Assembly: GCA_020636575.1 (NCBI GenBank)
Contig: JACJXP010000004.1
Location: 1-64,000 of the forward strand
Direction of reading: 5' to 3'
From: Chitinophagales bacterium
GTDB taxonomy: Bacteria; Bacteroidota; Bacteroidia; Chitinophagales; Chitinophagaceae
DNA: 64,000 nt
Shown: piece after piece, positions 24,842 to 34,688 of the stretch
How positions within the stretch are numbered: position 1 is the first letter of the stretch
How the letters are laid out: every line of letters begins with the position of its first letter
Notes under the pieces: model-generated
The model's input: the letters and a program-made list of their open reading frames with translations, nothing else
Databases searched by the model: none
Told to the model about the DNA's origin: nothing
Translations under genes and position numbers: made by a program

Positions 24842-27004
24842 CTAACGGATCAGCATAAGTGTACCCTTACGGAGAATTTTATTTCCATCAGGATCAGTTG
24901 CTTTTAATACCCATACAAATACATCGGAGTTTTGAACCAGGCCACCGATCATTCCGTTCCATCCAACACCTCTTTCGGCAGTCGTGAATACCCGCTGACC
25001 TGATCGGTTAAAAATGCTATACTCATCCAGGTTATATTTTCGGGGAAGGAAAGGTCTGATCACATCATTTTTACCATCATTATTGGGTGTAAAGGCAGTC
25101 GGTATATAAATGTCATCAATATCTTCCGGTTGTATCACTGTTATTTTCACAGAATCCACACTCTTACAATTCTCACTGTTAACGGCTGTAATTATGTAGG
25201 TAATGTCTTCATCTGGTTTTGCTATGGGGCTTTGAATGCTGTTATCGTTCAGCCAGGTTGAAGGAGACCATGTATATGTAGCATCAGAAGGGCCATTGGT
25301 CGTTAACACAACTGTTTCTCCTAAATTGATCACCCTGTCAGGAATGGTGCTTATTGAAAGTGTATTAACAGTAACATCATAACTTATCGAATCATCAAGA
25401 CAGGGCGTCCCTGTATTGGTTTTGAGCTTTACTGTGTAATTGCCTGAACTTCCATAGGTATGGGTCGGATCAGTCATTGTAGAAGTAGCCCCATCTCCAA
25501 AATCCCAAAAGAAATTGATGCCGGGTTGTGACGCCACTGTTTTATTGGTAAATCGTACATAACCGGAATCGCAAACATTTATGAAATTAAAGTCAACAGT
25601 TATTTCAGAAAGACCAGAAGGAATGATATTCTTTGAACGGGTTATTGTGCCGCAAACGGATGCAGAACTAATTACCAAAGTGACTTTATATAAACCGAGC
25701 GGATCGGGAAAAACATGTAAAGGGTTTTGTTGGGTAGAAGTGGTACCATCACCAAAATCCCATGCCCAGCTTACCGGTGCGCCGAATGCAGAATGGGCTG
25801 AGAATTGAACTGTGCCTGAACAACTATCTACAATAGTATAATCAAAGCCATTGTTGGGGTCATTAAAGGCAACAATATCATTTACAACTGATGGCAGACC
25901 AATATAGGAAGACCCCGGTGAAAGGAGATAAGCCCTCTCTTGTAAACCACAGGCCGCACCCTGAAGATTAGGAAATTTAATAACGCCGATGTCTCCATTT
26001 GGGTTTGAAATATAAATCCGTTCATCCGGCGCTAATTGTATATCAAAATAACGGGCATTTGTATTAAGGGTGAACTGTGAGGTAGCAACAGATGGTGCGG
26101 GGAGACTAATATCAAACTGATCGATCTTTTTCCCGTATGGTCGTGAAACATACAATTTTTTTGAGTCGGCTGAAAAAGTGCAATGGGTATACTGAGCATC
26201 AGGGAATTCAATTTTTAATGGATTGCTTAAAACACCTGTAGCATTATTAAAATCAAAGAGCTGGAAGAAGTTGGGAAAGTTATTGAACTCATCAAAAATT
26301 GGGAAATGGGTTTGACAGATACGGCTTCCATCCGGGGTGGCTTTCAATGTGCCTACATCCATATCTATATGATCGTCGAGAACCTCACCAACAGTTGATA
26401 TAACAGCAGGTTGGATACCTGTGCAGGTGATCAGCCAGGATCTGAAAACATTTGAGTATTTATCATTGGTAATAAGCCATACATCGATCCCGTTAGCATG
26501 TCGAACAGTAGCCATTCTTTCTGTTGCAGAAGCCCATAATAGATTATTCTTTGAGGTTACTCCACCGAGCCCTCCATTGAATGTCATATTGACCACTGAA
26601 TATCTGTAACCATTTGCAAAACCCAATTCTATTGAACCTGTGGTAAAAACATAAAATATATCACTGCTTCCGGGTTGGGGTACAATGGCCATTTGTGCAG
26701 CAGAAATTGAACCGTCCAGGTTATCACCATTTGCCATTACCTGGTGATTTCGATCATAAATAGTTTGCCCGTTTGTATAAAACAAAAGATTGCCGGCATC
26801 ATCACAAATGGTAGCCGATGCTTCATCGGCGGTCATGGCACTATTTGCAAGTATGGTGGGTACAGGCTGGCCTGATGCAGGGGCAAAATTCAGTCCTGCC
26901 TTTCTTCCAAAATACCAGATATTGTTTTGCTGGGAAAAAATAGCTCCTGAGCATGCCAATGCGAACACAAAAAGTATAATTCGTTTTCTCACAAATAGGG
27001 ACAT
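24842..27004 (-). CDS. T9SS-secreted surface protein with PKD domains and CHU_C sorting domain
   Basis: A 720-aa exported protein with a signal peptide (FVRKRIILFVFALACSGAIF). The N-terminal ~370 residues are WD/NHL-like repeats often seen in Bacteroidota surface proteins. Two PKD-like domains follow (WAWDFGDGTTST and FFWDFGDGATST, each then DPTHTYG or similar), then an Ig-like stretch, and finally a gliding-motility-associated CHU_C domain (IPTAFTPNNDGKNDV to KGTLMLIR), the type B sorting signal for type IX secretion. ATG 27004 is preferred over TTG 27028. The protein is probably attached to the cell surface or released; its ligand is unknown. Confidence 0.88.
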   Translation of the reverse strand: MSLFVRKRIILFVFALACSGAIFSQQNNIWYFGRKAGLNFAPASGQPVPTILANSAMTADEASATICDDAGNLLFYTNGQTIYDRNHQVMANGDNLDGSISAAQMAIVPQPGSSDIFYVFTTGSIELGFANGYRYSVVNMTFNGGLGGVTSKNNLLWASATERMATVRHANGIDVWLITNDKYSNVFRSWLITCTGIQPAVISTVGEVLDDHIDMDVGTLKATPDGSRICQTHFPIFDEFNNFPNFFQLFDFNNATGVLSNPLKIEFPDAQYTHCTFSADSKKLYVSRPYGKKIDQFDISLPAPSVATSQFTLNTNARYFDIQLAPDERIYISNPNGDIGVIKFPNLQGAACGLQERAYLLSPGSSYIGLPSVVNDIVAFNDPNNGFDYTIVDSCSGTVQFSAHSAFGAPVSWAWDFGDGTTSTQQNPLHVFPDPLGLYKVTLVISSASVCGTITRSKNIIPSGLSEITVDFNFINVCDSGYVRFTNKTVASQPGINFFWDFGDGATSTMTDPTHTYGSSGNYTVKLKTNTGTPCLDDSISYDVTVNTLSISTIPDRVINLGETVVLTTNGPSDATYTWSPSTWLNDNSIQSPIAKPDEDITYIITAVNSENCKSVDSVKITVIQPEDIDDIYIPTAFTPNNDGKNDVIRPFLPRKYNLDEYSIFNRSGQRVFTTAERGVGWNGMIGGLVQNSDVFVWVLKATDPDGNKILRKGTLMLIR

Positions 27005-27126
27005 TCTTTGTAATTGATAATTAGACAAAATACGGCTTAATTGGCTGCTTTTTCCCGGTAATTAACAGGTTAGGATAACTTTCGTACAATAAAACGTCCG
27101 AAATTTACGATTTTTAAGAAAACTCA

Positions 27127-30100
27127 TTGCTTTTGAGTTATTTATACCGAATATCCTGTGCTATTTCCGTACTTGTGCTGGCCTTTTCTTATACCAGGGC
27201 ACAAGTTCCCGATTCTCGGCTACCAACTACAAATTTCCGGCAAAAAATTTTTAAAATAAATAATGATTCACTGCAGTTAGATACGATCAGTATCATCCCC
27301 GGCACTATTGCAATAAAAAATGTGCCGGATTCCACTTTTTCAGTTGACTTCATAAAGGCGATGCTTATCTGGAAAAAGATCCCTGCAGCAGATAGTGTGA
27401 TCATATCTTACCGGGTTTTCCCCTTCAGGTTGGATGCTTATAAGCAACGGATGAGCTATGACAGTGTGATGAATAATTTTTATGTGAAACCATTTGAATT
27501 TGGCAAAAGCCTGAGTAATGAACAAAAAGGGATATTCAACTTTGGAACATTAAAGGCCGAGGGAAGCTTTGGACGACAGATCGGGTTTGGTAACAGTCAG
27601 GATGCAGTTCTGAATTCTACGTTGAATCTTCAATTAAGCGGTTTGATAGGAGACAGTATTGAAGTGCAGGCAGCCATTACTGATAATAATATTCCTATTC
27701 AGCCAGATGGTACCACACAGCAATTGAATGAGTTTGACCAGGTATACCTGCAATTCAAAAAGAAGGGCTGGCAACTTAATCTCGGTGATATTGACATCCG
27801 GCAGAACCAGAGTTATTTTCTCAATTTCTATAAAAGATTACAGGGTGTTGCTTTTCAAACCAAGAACAGGATATCAAAGAATGTACAATCCAATACATTG
27901 GTGAGTGGTTCCATCGCCAAAGGAAAGTTTACCAGGAATATTATTGAGGCACTGGAAGGTAACCAGGGACCTTATCGGTTAAAAGGTGCTAACAATGAGT
28001 TCTTCTTTATTGTATTGGCAAATACGGAGAGGGTTTTTCTGGACGGTGAATTATTACAAAGGGGAGAAGACCAGGATTATGTGATCAATTATAATACCGG
28101 GGAGGTCACATTCACTCCTAAGAGAATGATCACCAAGGACAGCAGGATCCAGATTGAATTTGAATATGCGGACAGAAATTACCTGAATGCCAATCTTTAT
28201 TTCTCACAGGAGTTTGAAATAAACAATAAACTCAAGATACGCTTCGGGGCTTTTCAAAATAATGATGCTAAAAACTCACAGATAAACCAGGTGTTGGATC
28301 CCGATCAAAAAGCATTTTTAGCTGGATTGGGCGATAGTACACAAAGAGCATTTTACCCTGCAGCGGTTTTGGACACATTTGCAGCTGACAAAATACTGTA
28401 CGAAAAAATATACCAGGGAGTGGATTCTTTTTACCAGTATTCCACTGATCCTGCTTTGGCAAAATATAATCTATCCTTTGTAGATGTAGACCAGGGCAAT
28501 GGGGATTATATACCAGATTTTAATGGTGCTAATGGTAAAGTGTACAAGTATGTAGCCCCGGTAGGAGGAGTAAAACAGGGACGTTATGCCCCGGTACAAA
28601 TTTTAGTGGCGCCCAAAAGCCAGCAAATAGTGAATCTTGGAATAGATTACCAGGCCGGGAAAAACACAAACCTGAAAGCTGAACTGGCAACCAGTAAAAA
28701 TGATGTCAATACCTTTTCATCTAAAGATGATGGTGATGACAGGGGGTGGGCTGCCAAAATACAGTTGAATAATACCAGCCCGATTAGATCTTCTGCCAAA
28801 GGATTGCAGTTGATCACTGCTTTGGATTATGAAACGGTACAACGAAAGTTCAAACCACTTGAACGGTTACGTACAGTGGAGTTTACCCGTGATTGGGGGT
28901 TGCAGCTACAGCCTATACCCATCCCGGTAGATGAAAATATCATAAGGGCTACAGCGGGGTTAAAGAATAACAAAGGCCATTCGTTAACCTACCAGGCCAC
29001 TAATTACAAGCGAAGCGATGATTATAATGGTTTTCAGAATGCCATATTTCACAATTTCAATCTTAAAGGCTGGCAGTTCAAAAACCAGTTTGTGATCACT
29101 GATTACAAAACACAATATGGAAAAGGATCATTTCTTCGCCCGGTTATTGACCTGAGTAAACAATTAGATCAGTTAAAGAAATGGCGGTTAGGTTTCCGCT
29201 ATGCATTGGAACAAAATTCGGCAAGAGATAATACGACGGATACATTGCTTCCCGTTGCTTTTTCATTTGATACGTATTCTGTTTACCTGAGATCAGACGA
29301 AAGCCGGAAAAACAAATACGGTATCACTTTTTTCACCCGGTCTGATAAATACCCGGTCAACAAAGACCTGGTTCGGGGCGACAGGAGTTATAACCTCAAC
29401 CTGCAAACAGAGTTATTAGCCAATGCAAAGCGGCAGCTTTATGTAAATACAACTTTCAGGAAACTGAAAGTGTATGATACCACTGTATCAAGACAAAAAG
29501 AAGATGAAACGATTTTGGGTAGGGTAGAGTATGTAATGAATGAATGGAAAGGACTACTGGCAGGAAATGTTTTATACGAAGTTGGTGCCGGCCAGGAACA
29601 GCGAAGGGATTTTGCGTACCTCGAAGTACCTGCTGGTACAGGACAGTATGCATGGATAGATTATAACAGTGATGGTGTTCAACAACTCAATGAATTTGAA
29701 CTGGCTGCTTTTCCTGACCAGGCAAAATTCATCAGGATACTGACGCCGACGAATGAATTCATCAAAGCGAATTACATCACTTTTAACTATAATCTTACCA
29801 TTAGCCCCCGTTCTGTTATTAACCAAACTAATGCAAAAGGATTATCAAAGTTTTTGTCCCGTATCATACTGTTGACCTCTTTGCAGACAAATAAAAAGTC
29901 CATTGCAAAAGGGAGTTTTGAGTTTAATCCTTTTAAATATGGGATCAACGATACGGCCTTGATCATTTCTAACAACACAATTGTCAATACATTTTCTTTT
30001 AACCGATTCAATAGTAAATGGGGGTTTGATCTCAGCAACCTTCGTACAAATGCCAAGTCATTACTAACTTATGGTTATGAAAGCCGGAAGCTAAATGATT

Positions 30101-30615
30101 GGCTATTAAAAGGAAGATGGAATATCAGCAGGTCGGTCTCTGTGAACATGAATGCCCGCAAAGGAATGAATGCATTATACACTCCTCAATTTGCCAATCG
30201 TAATTATGAACTTTCTATTTATAGTGTAGAGCCTTCTGTAACCTTTATCAAAGGAACTGCTTTCCGTATTGTTGCAGGATACAAGTTTGATAATAAAAAG
30301 AACCTACCGTTATATGGAGGAGAAAAATCGATCTCTAATTCTTTGAACCTGGAATCAAAATACAATGTATTGCAAAGTGTTTCCATTACAGGAAAGTTCA
30401 CTTTTAATAATATCAGTTATAAGTTTCCCGCCAACACAACAGTGAGTTATATCATGCTTGATGGCCTATTACCCGGCCAGAACTTTTTGTGGAACCTTGG
30501 AGTTACAAAGAGGTTGCTGAACAATATTGAGTTAAGCCTGCAATATGATGGAAGAAAGGCTGGAACAGCCGGAACAGTTCACCTGGGTAGGGCTTCTATT
30601 ACAGCCTTATTCTAA
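27127..30615 (+). CDS. Very large outer-membrane protein of unknown function
   Basis: A protein of about 1160 aa with an N-terminal signal region (ISCAISVLVLAFSYTRAQ) and long stretches of alternating beta strands ending in SITALF, with terminal Phe as in outer-membrane barrels. The first third contains a conserved-looking block (SFGRQIGFGNSQDAVLNSTL, GDIDIRQNQSYFLNFYKR). No family name is recognised; the size and barrel-like pattern recall Bacteroidota surface proteins linked to secretion or gliding (weak inference). No ATG exists near the start; TTG 27127 or TTG 27133 must be used. It is divergent from the PKD/CHU_C gene, with 122 bp between them. Confidence 0.7.
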   Translation: MLLSYLYRISCAISVLVLAFSYTRAQVPDSRLPTTNFRQKIFKINNDSLQLDTISIIPGTIAIKNVPDSTFSVDFIKAMLIWKKIPAADSVIISYRVFPFRLDAYKQRMSYDSVMNNFYVKPFEFGKSLSNEQKGIFNFGTLKAEGSFGRQIGFGNSQDAVLNSTLNLQLSGLIGDSIEVQAAITDNNIPIQPDGTTQQLNEFDQVYLQFKKKGWQLNLGDIDIRQNQSYFLNFYKRLQGVAFQTKNRISKNVQSNTLVSGSIAKGKFTRNIIEALEGNQGPYRLKGANNEFFFIVLANTERVFLDGELLQRGEDQDYVINYNTGEVTFTPKRMITKDSRIQIEFEYADRNYLNANLYFSQEFEINNKLKIRFGAFQNNDAKNSQINQVLDPDQKAFLAGLGDSTQRAFYPAAVLDTFAADKILYEKIYQGVDSFYQYSTDPALAKYNLSFVDVDQGNGDYIPDFNGANGKVYKYVAPVGGVKQGRYAPVQILVAPKSQQIVNLGIDYQAGKNTNLKAELATSKNDVNTFSSKDDGDDRGWAAKIQLNNTSPIRSSAKGLQLITALDYETVQRKFKPLERLRTVEFTRDWGLQLQPIPIPVDENIIRATAGLKNNKGHSLTYQATNYKRSDDYNGFQNAIFHNFNLKGWQFKNQFVITDYKTQYGKGSFLRPVIDLSKQLDQLKKWRLGFRYALEQNSARDNTTDTLLPVAFSFDTYSVYLRSDESRKNKYGITFFTRSDKYPVNKDLVRGDRSYNLNLQTELLANAKRQLYVNTTFRKLKVYDTTVSRQKEDETILGRVEYVMNEWKGLLAGNVLYEVGAGQEQRRDFAYLEVPAGTGQYAWIDYNSDGVQQLNEFELAAFPDQAKFIRILTPTNEFIKANYITFNYNLTISPRSVINQTNAKGLSKFLSRIILLTSLQTNKKSIAKGSFEFNPFKYGINDTALIISNNTIVNTFSFNRFNSKWGFDLSNLRTNAKSLLTYGYESRKLNDWLLKGRWNISRSVSVNMNARKGMNALYTPQFANRNYELSIYSVEPSVTFIKGTAFRIVAGYKFDNKKNLPLYGGEKSISNSLNLESKYNVLQSVSITGKFTFNNISYKFPANTTVSYIMLDGLLPGQNFLWNLGVTKRLLNNIELSLQYDGRKAGTAGTVHLGRASITALF

Positions 30616-30617
30616 AA

Positions 30618-30648
30618 ATAAAAAAATGGGCAGTGTTGGCTGCCCATT
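30618..30648 (-). terminator. Terminator of the 30670 gene
   Basis: AATGGGCAG (30625-30633) pairs with CTGCCCATT (30640-30648). On the minus strand the stem is followed by seven T residues. Confidence 0.85.
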
Positions 30649-30669
30649 GAAAGTGAACATGAAATAAAT

Positions 30670-31284
30670 TTAAAAGTTAACAGTAAACCTCACATTACCT
30701 GCAAAATTGTGATCCTTATACTGATCTGATTCTTGTTTGTTGATGTTTGTAAGCCCTTGAACTACCCGGGCGCCTACTCCAAAGCGGCCAAACTGATAAC
30801 CCAGTCCAAATAATGCTCCAAAATCTATATTATTCACTTCGTCCTTGAAATCATACGATTCTCCGTCGTAATTGTCTTTTGCACTTGTTAACGCAGCAAT
30901 CTCCCCACCAGCTTCTCCATAAAATCCGCTATTGGAAGTGGCACGAACAAAAACAGGTAATGCGACATATCCCAATCGCACATTTCCATCTCCATACATT
31001 TCTGACCATTTGGAGCCTTTAATGGCATAAGCCAGCTCAGTTCTGAGGCCAACATTTTGGTTGAATTGAGTTAGGCAAAAGCCAATTCCCAAATAGCCAC
31101 CAATTAATGGTTTGTCATAACTATCACTATCACCATTGATAGAGGAAAGTCCAATACCAAGAAAACCATAGAATGGATCCTCGCATTTCTTTTTCTTTTT
31201 GCTATCGCCATCCTCTCTATCGATCTGTGCAAAGGAACTTGTTACTAACAAACCAGCCACTAAGACAAGGAGTAATTTTTTCAT
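30670..31284 (-). CDS. Outer-membrane beta-barrel (porin-family) protein
   Basis: A 204-aa protein with a clear signal peptide (MKKLLLVLVAGLLVTSSFAQ), a Lys/Asp-rich linker and an eight-strand-like barrel (FLGIGLSSINGDSD, IGGYLGIGFCL, FGALFGLGYQFGRFGVGARVV) that ends in NVRFTVNF with terminal Phe. It is typical of small Bacteroidota barrels of unknown cargo. It starts 26 bp after the stop of the 31311 gene, so the pair may be one operon. Confidence 0.8.
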   Translation of the reverse strand: MKKLLLVLVAGLLVTSSFAQIDREDGDSKKKKKCEDPFYGFLGIGLSSINGDSDSYDKPLIGGYLGIGFCLTQFNQNVGLRTELAYAIKGSKWSEMYGDGNVRLGYVALPVFVRATSNSGFYGEAGGEIAALTSAKDNYDGESYDFKDEVNNIDFGALFGLGYQFGRFGVGARVVQGLTNINKQESDQYKDHNFAGNVRFTVNF

Positions 31285-31310
31285 AAAAAGTGTTTTGGTT
31301 AAATAAATAT

Positions 31311-32075
31311 TTATTGATTGTCCGATATTTCAAAGTCTTTGCTTACAGGAGCTTTAAAAAGTCCTATCTGTATATAAGGAGCCCAGGTGGACCCATTTTC
31401 TTTTAACTGTTTAAGATCAGCATACAAACTACATGGAGATCCTCCTTTCCCAAAAATGAAAGGGAAGTTAATGTGGTTCTTCGGTAATTTATTTGTTCCT
31501 GCCACTTCATTGAAAATGTCAATGGCATAATCGTAACAGTTATATTTATTGAGGTTATACTTTTTTTTTGCCAGCTCAATAGCCGTGTTCAGGGTCTTCA
31601 TGAAAGAAGTCTCATCCAATTGTTTAAATACTGAAATATTATATTCCCTTTCACTATTATCAAGTATTTCACTTCTTACATTCTTAAAGATCAATGAAGA
31701 GGCTGGCCTCCTGGGATAAAAACCGAATACGCAATGAGTAGTATCACTTTGTTGGATCTTTGTAAGAACAATAAAGACATGTCCGGTTTCTGATCTGACA
31801 TGTACACGGTCTGGTTGGTTGTTATCCGGAATATCAGCACAGAGGGTTATACTGTATTCTGCATTTTTATTGAGAGGGTTAAAACATTTTAATGTTTCTT
31901 CTAACCTTTCACTTGCCGATTTTTTTTTGGTAGAAGATGTTTGTACGGTGTTAGTCTGGTCGATATTGGCAATGGCTTGCCCACATACAATTACTGTCCA
32001 CAAACTGAATATAGCCAGCAGTGAAAACTTCCTGAATAAGGCATTGGTAAAACGTAAAGTAATATACTGGGACAT
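31311..32075 (-). CDS. Exported protein with possible papain-like (NlpC/LRAT-like) His/Cys motif
   Basis: A 254-aa protein. The first ~35 residues include a hydrophobic export signal (FSLLAIFSLWTVIVCGQA). Two blocks stand out: ETGHVFIVLTK with H99 and KYNCYDYAIDIFNEV with C180. A His strand preceding an Asn-Cys helix is the order found in permuted papain-like folds (LRAT/NlpC-related), so a secreted thiol hydrolase or transferase is possible. This is inference from two short motifs. It lies upstream of the barrel gene at 30670 on the same strand. Confidence 0.55.
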   Translation of the reverse strand: MSQYITLRFTNALFRKFSLLAIFSLWTVIVCGQAIANIDQTNTVQTSSTKKKSASERLEETLKCFNPLNKNAEYSITLCADIPDNNQPDRVHVRSETGHVFIVLTKIQQSDTTHCVFGFYPRRPASSLIFKNVRSEILDNSEREYNISVFKQLDETSFMKTLNTAIELAKKKYNLNKYNCYDYAIDIFNEVAGTNKLPKNHINFPFIFGKGGSPCSLYADLKQLKENGSTWAPYIQIGLFKAPVSKDFEISDNQ

Positions 32076-32146
32076 ATATACTTTAAGTATTAGCTACTTA
32101 AAGATATATTTTTTAGTATAAAAGGGCAATGTAATTGTGATGAATA

Positions 32147-33244
32147 TTAGACATTAAAGCGGAAATGCATCACATCGCCATCTTTCACAACGTACTCTTT
32201 CCCTTCTATTCTTAATTTTCCTGCTTCACGGCAGGCAGCTTCTGACCCGTATTGAATATAATCATTGTAACTGATCACTTCAGCCTTGATGAATCCTTTT
32301 TCAAAATCAGTATGTATCACCCCGGCAGCCTGTGGCGCTTTCCATCCTTCATGAATGGTCCATGCCCTCACTTCCTGTACACCTGCGGTAAAATAAGTAT
32401 ACAGCCCTAATAATTTATACGCAGCATGTATCAGCCTGTCAAGGGCCGGTTCAGTCATTTTATATTCTTCCATGAAAAGTTGCTGATCTTCGGGATTTTC
32501 CATTTCTGCTATCTGTGCTTCAATGGAATTATTCATGAGGATCACTTCAGCATTCTCATCTTTTACTGATGCGATCAATGCTTCAGAATATTTATTGCCG
32601 GTATGCATAGAGGGCTCATCCACATTGGCAACATATAACACCGGCTTATCGGTTAATAAGAACATATCTGCAATGGCGGCTTTTTCTTCTTTAGTCAATG
32701 CCAGTTCACGGATACTTTTTCCTTTTTCAAGGTGCTCTTTACAACGGACCAGTATTTCCAGTTCTGCTTTTAGTTTGGGGTCAGACTTGGCCTGCTTCTC
32801 CGATTTCTGGATCTTTTTTTCTACACTATCCAGGTCTTTCAGTTGCAATTCTGTATCAATGATCTCTTTATCACTAACCGGGTTAATGGCCCCTTCATCC
32901 CGCAGAATATTTTCATCTTCAAAACAACGAACTACATGAATAATAGCATCCACTTCCCGGATATTGGCTAAAAATTTATTACCCAAGCCTTCACCTTTGC
33001 TTGCGCCTCTTACCAGCCCGGCAATATCAACAATCTCTATTTGTGTGGGCACATTTTTTTCCGGCTTCACCAGTTCCGACAGTTTTTCCAATCGTGGATC
33101 CGGAACGTCCACCAATCCTACATTGGGATCAATAGTGCAAAAGCGGTAATTGCTTGCCTGTGCTTTGGCGCTATTACTTACCGCATTAAATAATGTTGAT
33201 TTACCTACGTTGGGTAGTCCCACAATACCTGCCTGTAATGCCAT
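32147..33244 (-). CDS. ychF: Ribosome-associated ATPase YchF (Obg family)
   Basis: A 365-aa P-loop protein. G1 is GLPNVGKSTLFNAV (about 8-21), G3 is DIAGLVRGASKGEGLG (about 68-83) and G4 is the altered NVDE (residues about 207-210), which explains the ATP preference of this family. The C-terminal TGS-like domain carries the AWTIHEGWKAPQAAGVIH and KGFIKAE blocks. Length and start (MALQAGIVGLPNVGKS) are normal. It is a monocistronic cytoplasmic protein. Confidence 0.96.
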   Translation of the reverse strand: MALQAGIVGLPNVGKSTLFNAVSNSAKAQASNYRFCTIDPNVGLVDVPDPRLEKLSELVKPEKNVPTQIEIVDIAGLVRGASKGEGLGNKFLANIREVDAIIHVVRCFEDENILRDEGAINPVSDKEIIDTELQLKDLDSVEKKIQKSEKQAKSDPKLKAELEILVRCKEHLEKGKSIRELALTKEEKAAIADMFLLTDKPVLYVANVDEPSMHTGNKYSEALIASVKDENAEVILMNNSIEAQIAEMENPEDQQLFMEEYKMTEPALDRLIHAAYKLLGLYTYFTAGVQEVRAWTIHEGWKAPQAAGVIHTDFEKGFIKAEVISYNDYIQYGSEAACREAGKLRIEGKEYVVKDGDVMHFRFNV

Positions 33245-33318
33245 AATGATTTATTTCGTCAGTATTGACTTTTTTTCAGGCGGCAAAGATAACCGTATTC
33301 AGGCTTGCGATAAAGTGT

Positions 33319-34542
33319 TTATTGGTTTTGTTCAGGAATATCTGTTACCCAGTCTTTGAGGTAAAGTTTTTCTTTGATATTATAGGCTGTCCACCGCATA
33401 TTCCATATACCGCCCAATAACACGGATACATTGAGATATCCTGATTCCTTTAACTTTTTAGCTGCCTCAAATACTTCATTCTGGCTGCTGAAAGTATAAA
33501 GTATGATCGGGCTGTTTTTGCTGTACTTCTTTTCCTTTATGCCTTCCTCAAATTTTTCAAAAGGGATATTCACTGCACCTTTTAATCTGCCCAGGTTCTC
33601 CCAATAGTTTTTTGACTGGTTGCTGAACTGATCGGCATTTCTCACATCGATGAGTATCGTTCCGGGTTGCTTTTTCATCAGTTTATCAAACCTTGTGGCG
33701 CTTATTATACTATACGGAAAGGGCTTAATGGTCATTAGTTTCGAGTCATTCTTATTATCCTGCAAATATTCATCCCATGCACTCATACCATCCAGCAAAC
33801 AGGAAACATCTTTGTAACCTTTTTTTACAAGCAGGTCAGCTGCTTTAGGGCTTTCTTCGCCATATCCATCCACAAATAATACAGCTTTGTTTTTGGGGAT
33901 CATCGATAGCTTGCTTTCTAATTCGCTAAATGGGATATGCATGGCAGCTTGCAAACGGCCCTGTGTATTATTCTTTTCATGACTGCTGATCGCATTATAT
34001 GAAGAATCATCCCGGAGGTCAACAATTGTCCATGGAATATTTTGTTGTGCTTTACTGATCATATAAGCAGGAGAAACAATGCTATATGGCATTTTGGTTT
34101 CATACATTGTATTGAAACACTCCGGTAATTCAATCCGGTTTAGCAGCAGCCTTGTCATGCCGCCGTTGATATTATAAATTTTGGTGAAGCCACTATCAGC
34201 AAGCATTTTGGAAGCCCTGCGGCTGCGCTGGCTATGTGAACAATAAATAAAAACCGGTTTATCTTTTAATGCTTCCAGTTCTCTCCACCTTTTACTGAGT
34301 TCGTTTATAGGGATGTGCTCTGAGTTCTTTAAATAACCAAGATTGAAATACATGTTGGAGGAAGTATCAAAATGTTCTCCGTAACTGCGTACATCCAAAA
34401 GTGTGAACCCCGGATTCTCTTTTAGCTTATCACAGAGGTCATCTGTGTAAACCGTCTGGTAAGTCACATTATCATATTTGAATTGCTGGGCGGTGAGGGT
34501 GGTAAAACTGAAAAGCGGGAGTAGAAAAAGTAAACTTTTCAT
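33319..34542 (-). CDS. Exported triple-rhodanese protein with one active-site cysteine
   Basis: A 407-aa protein with a signal peptide (MKSLLFLLPLFSFTTLTAQQ) and three rhodanese domains: about 28-135, 150-262 and 275-395. Each has the LLDVRS / IVDLRD / LIDVRN strand and a GHIP-like segment (EHIPIN, MHIPFS, VNIPFE). Only domain 1 keeps the sulfur-carrying cysteine (C101, FIYCSHSQRS). At the same place domain 2 has Asp (FVDGYGEE) and domain 3 has Thr (LYTFSSQN). It probably acts in the periplasm in sulfur transfer or binding. Classical thiosulfate sulfurtransferases have two domains, so this arrangement is unusual. Confidence 0.82.
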   Translation of the reverse strand: MKSLLFLLPLFSFTTLTAQQFKYDNVTYQTVYTDDLCDKLKENPGFTLLDVRSYGEHFDTSSNMYFNLGYLKNSEHIPINELSKRWRELEALKDKPVFIYCSHSQRSRRASKMLADSGFTKIYNINGGMTRLLLNRIELPECFNTMYETKMPYSIVSPAYMISKAQQNIPWTIVDLRDDSSYNAISSHEKNNTQGRLQAAMHIPFSELESKLSMIPKNKAVLFVDGYGEESPKAADLLVKKGYKDVSCLLDGMSAWDEYLQDNKNDSKLMTIKPFPYSIISATRFDKLMKKQPGTILIDVRNADQFSNQSKNYWENLGRLKGAVNIPFEKFEEGIKEKKYSKNSPIILYTFSSQNEVFEAAKKLKESGYLNVSVLLGGIWNMRWTAYNIKEKLYLKDWVTDIPEQNQ

Positions 34543-34688
34543 ATTTGTTGTTTTAATACTTTAAAGTAGAAAGCTTTTTGCTGTACTTCATACATCATTT
34601 GATAAATGGTATTAATTACAAGATGAAATGCAAACAAGAGTAGTTTTAACAACTTTCTTTTACCTTCAGGCATAAAACAGTTTACACC

